DNA of 47,300 nucleotides, from assembly GCA_944358525.1 (NCBI GenBank), contig CALVRI010000006.1, forward strand, positions 1 to 47,300. The letters run 5' to 3'. This document shows, piece after piece, positions 46,249-47,300 of the stretch; position 1 is the stretch's first letter, and each line of letters starts with the position of its first letter. The notes beneath the pieces are model-generated. The model saw only the letters and a program-made list of their open reading frames with translations, ran no database searches and was not told the DNA's origin. The position numbers were made by a program, and so were the translations under genes. This DNA comes from an uncultured Bacilli bacterium. GTDB taxonomy: Bacteria > Bacillota_I > Bacilli_A > RF39 > UBA660.

Positions 46249-47300
46249 ATGGAAGAGGTTTTAGTTAAGTGTGAAAGATTAGATCATTTTGGTAGAGGAC
46301 TTGGTCATGTTTTGGGAAAGATTATTTTTGTACCTGATTTGTTACCAAATGAGGAAGCTTTAGTTAAGATTATTTTAGATAAAAAAAAGTATATGGTTGG
46401 TGAAGTTATTCAGTTAGTTAAAAAATCTAATTATAGAATAGAGCCTAAATGTCCATATGAAAACTGCGGATGTGCACTTAAAAGTTTAGATTATTTAAAA
46501 ACTTTAGAATTTAAAAAAGATAAGGTTATAGATACTTTGAAAAGGTATGGAGAGATAGAGGGCGTAGTTAAAGAAATAGTCTCTAGCCGAAACATTTATG
46601 CTTATAGGAATAAAATAACTTTGAAGGTTAAAGATGGTAAGATAGGTTATTTTAAAAATGGAACAAATGATTTAATAGAAATTAATAGATGTGAAATAGC
46701 AAGTAAAAAAAGTAATGAGATTATTGATATTTTAAAAAGAAATGATTTAAGTAATGTTAGAGAGATTGTTATTAAAGATTTTGGTGAAGTAATGCTTATA
46801 ATTAAAGGTGATATGAATATAGAAGAATTAAAACCTTTAGTAAGTTCAATTTATATTAATGATAGATTAGTTTATGGTAAGGAAAATATAATAGCCACTT
46901 TAGGTGAATTTAAATTTTATGTTTCTAAAGATTCATTTTTCCAAGTTAATATGGATGTTGCTTTAAAACTTTATAATAAGGTTTTGGAGTATTTAGATGG
47001 TGGAAAAAGTGTTTTAGATTTATACTGCGGAACTGGAACAATTAGTTTATTTTTAAGTAAATATTTTGATGAGGTTACTGGCATTGAGATAAATGAAGAA
47101 GCGGTTAGATGTGCCTTTTTAAATAAAAAATTAAATAATATTTCTAATGTTAGATTTATATGTGGTGATGTTAGTAAACTTGTTTATGATTTGAAAGCTG
47201 ATAATATTGTGGTTGATCCACCTAGAAGTGGTTTAACTAGTAAAGGTATTAGTGATATTTTAAATATTAATCCAGATAGAGTAGTTTATGTTTCATGTGA
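46249..47300 (+). CDS. 23S rRNA (uracil-C5)-methyltransferase, RlmD/TrmA family (cut by window end)
   Basis: The ATG at 46249 follows gtgagga; 350 codons are visible and the frame is open at the window end. An N-terminal TRAM-like part (VLVKCERLDHFGRGLGHV) precedes an iron-sulfur Cys set (PKCPYENCGCAL). The SAM-binding region has LDLYCGTGTISLFL and GIEINEEAV. The catalytic part begins with NIVVDPPRSGL and VVYVSC, at the edge. It methylates uridine in rRNA or tRNA at C5; which site cannot be told. Eight bases after the Fic-like gene. Confidence 0.93.
   Translation, partial: MEEVLVKCERLDHFGRGLGHVLGKIIFVPDLLPNEEALVKIILDKKKYMVGEVIQLVKKSNYRIEPKCPYENCGCALKSLDYLKTLEFKKDKVIDTLKRYGEIEGVVKEIVSSRNIYAYRNKITLKVKDGKIGYFKNGTNDLIEINRCEIASKKSNEIIDILKRNDLSNVREIVIKDFGEVMLIIKGDMNIEELKPLVSSIYINDRLVYGKENIIATLGEFKFYVSKDSFFQVNMDVALKLYNKVLEYLDGGKSVLDLYCGTGTISLFLSKYFDEVTGIEINEEAVRCAFLNKKLNNISNVRFICGDVSKLVYDLKADNIVVDPPRSGLTSKGISDILNINPDRVVYVSC

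Noticed and set aside
1-47300. CRISPR array or cas genes
   Set aside because: No regularly spaced repeats of 25-40 bp and no Cas motif were seen; the only direct repeats are the 303-bp gene module, the 81-bp duplication, the 11-bp iterons and the att-like pair.
1-47300. Mollicutes genetic code (TGA as Trp)
   Set aside because: TGA ends several well supported genes and Trp is coded by TGG throughout; wall-synthesis and spore genes are also present.

Overview
The window is about 47 kb of very AT-rich DNA (roughly 70 % A+T by eye) from a low-GC, walled, endospore-forming Firmicute. The evidence is: strong GGAGG-type ribosome binding sites; TGG for Trp with TGA used as a genuine stop (for example ends at 17060, 25183, 46240), so the genetic code is standard; a gerA-type germinant receptor operon; a dacB-spmA-spmB-rluB block as in Bacillus; and a tmRNA whose tag ends in AFA, which recalls Mollicutes and their walled Bacilli relatives. 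A gut Erysipelotrichia/RF39-like Bacilli lineage is a guess, not something the sequence proves.

Layout. (1) 1-2.8 kb: tRNA-Leu(CAA), then an AIPR-family phage-defence candidate with a PD-(D/E)XK-like motif, then a small inosine/uracil-DNA glycosylase. (2) 2.8-28.4 kb: one long co-oriented block of 20 genes that I consider the centre of interest. It has a Tad/Flp pilus half (CpaB, CpaF ATPase, TadB, TadC, a CpaE/TadZ-like protein and several small pilin-like proteins). It also has a type IV secretion half (VirB2-like subunits, a VirB6/TrbL-like channel protein, PrgI/VirB3, a VirB4 ATPase encoded in two pieces, a SpoIID+NlpC/P60 wall hydrolase and a VirD4 coupling ATPase). Large Cys-rich secreted or anchored proteins lie on both sides. 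There is no relaxase, integrase or prepilin peptidase in the window. (3) 28.4-33.4 kb: housekeeping genes (rhodanese, rmuC, a DUF2238-like membrane protein, rnr, smpB, ssrA). (4) 33.4-34.9 kb: a small islet downstream of ssrA carrying an AlbA/Schlafen-type gene, bounded by an 11-bp direct repeat of the ssrA 3' end. (5) 35-47.3 kb: a candidate Cys-protease/transglutaminase-like protein, a lipoprotein, dacB-spmA-spmB, rluB, an EEP nuclease, ferredoxin, an anchored coiled protein, gerA (order A-C-B, minus strand), a Fic-like protein with an altered catalytic motif, and the start of an RlmD/TrmA-type methyltransferase.

How the central block may work (inference). The two ATPase systems, CpaF with TadB/TadC and VirB4/VirD4 with VirB6/VirB3, share an apparent transcription unit and a common style of Cys-containing surface subunits. 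Either they are two neighbouring machines or a single chimeric envelope-spanning apparatus. Four proteins share a two-helix VirB2-like module flanked by one Cys on each outer side; in two of them it is fused to a large Cys-rich ectodomain, which suggests pilus-tip or adhesin subunits. The wall hydrolase would open the peptidoglycan. The lack of a relaxase and the housekeeping flanks point to protein export or surface attachment rather than self-transfer.
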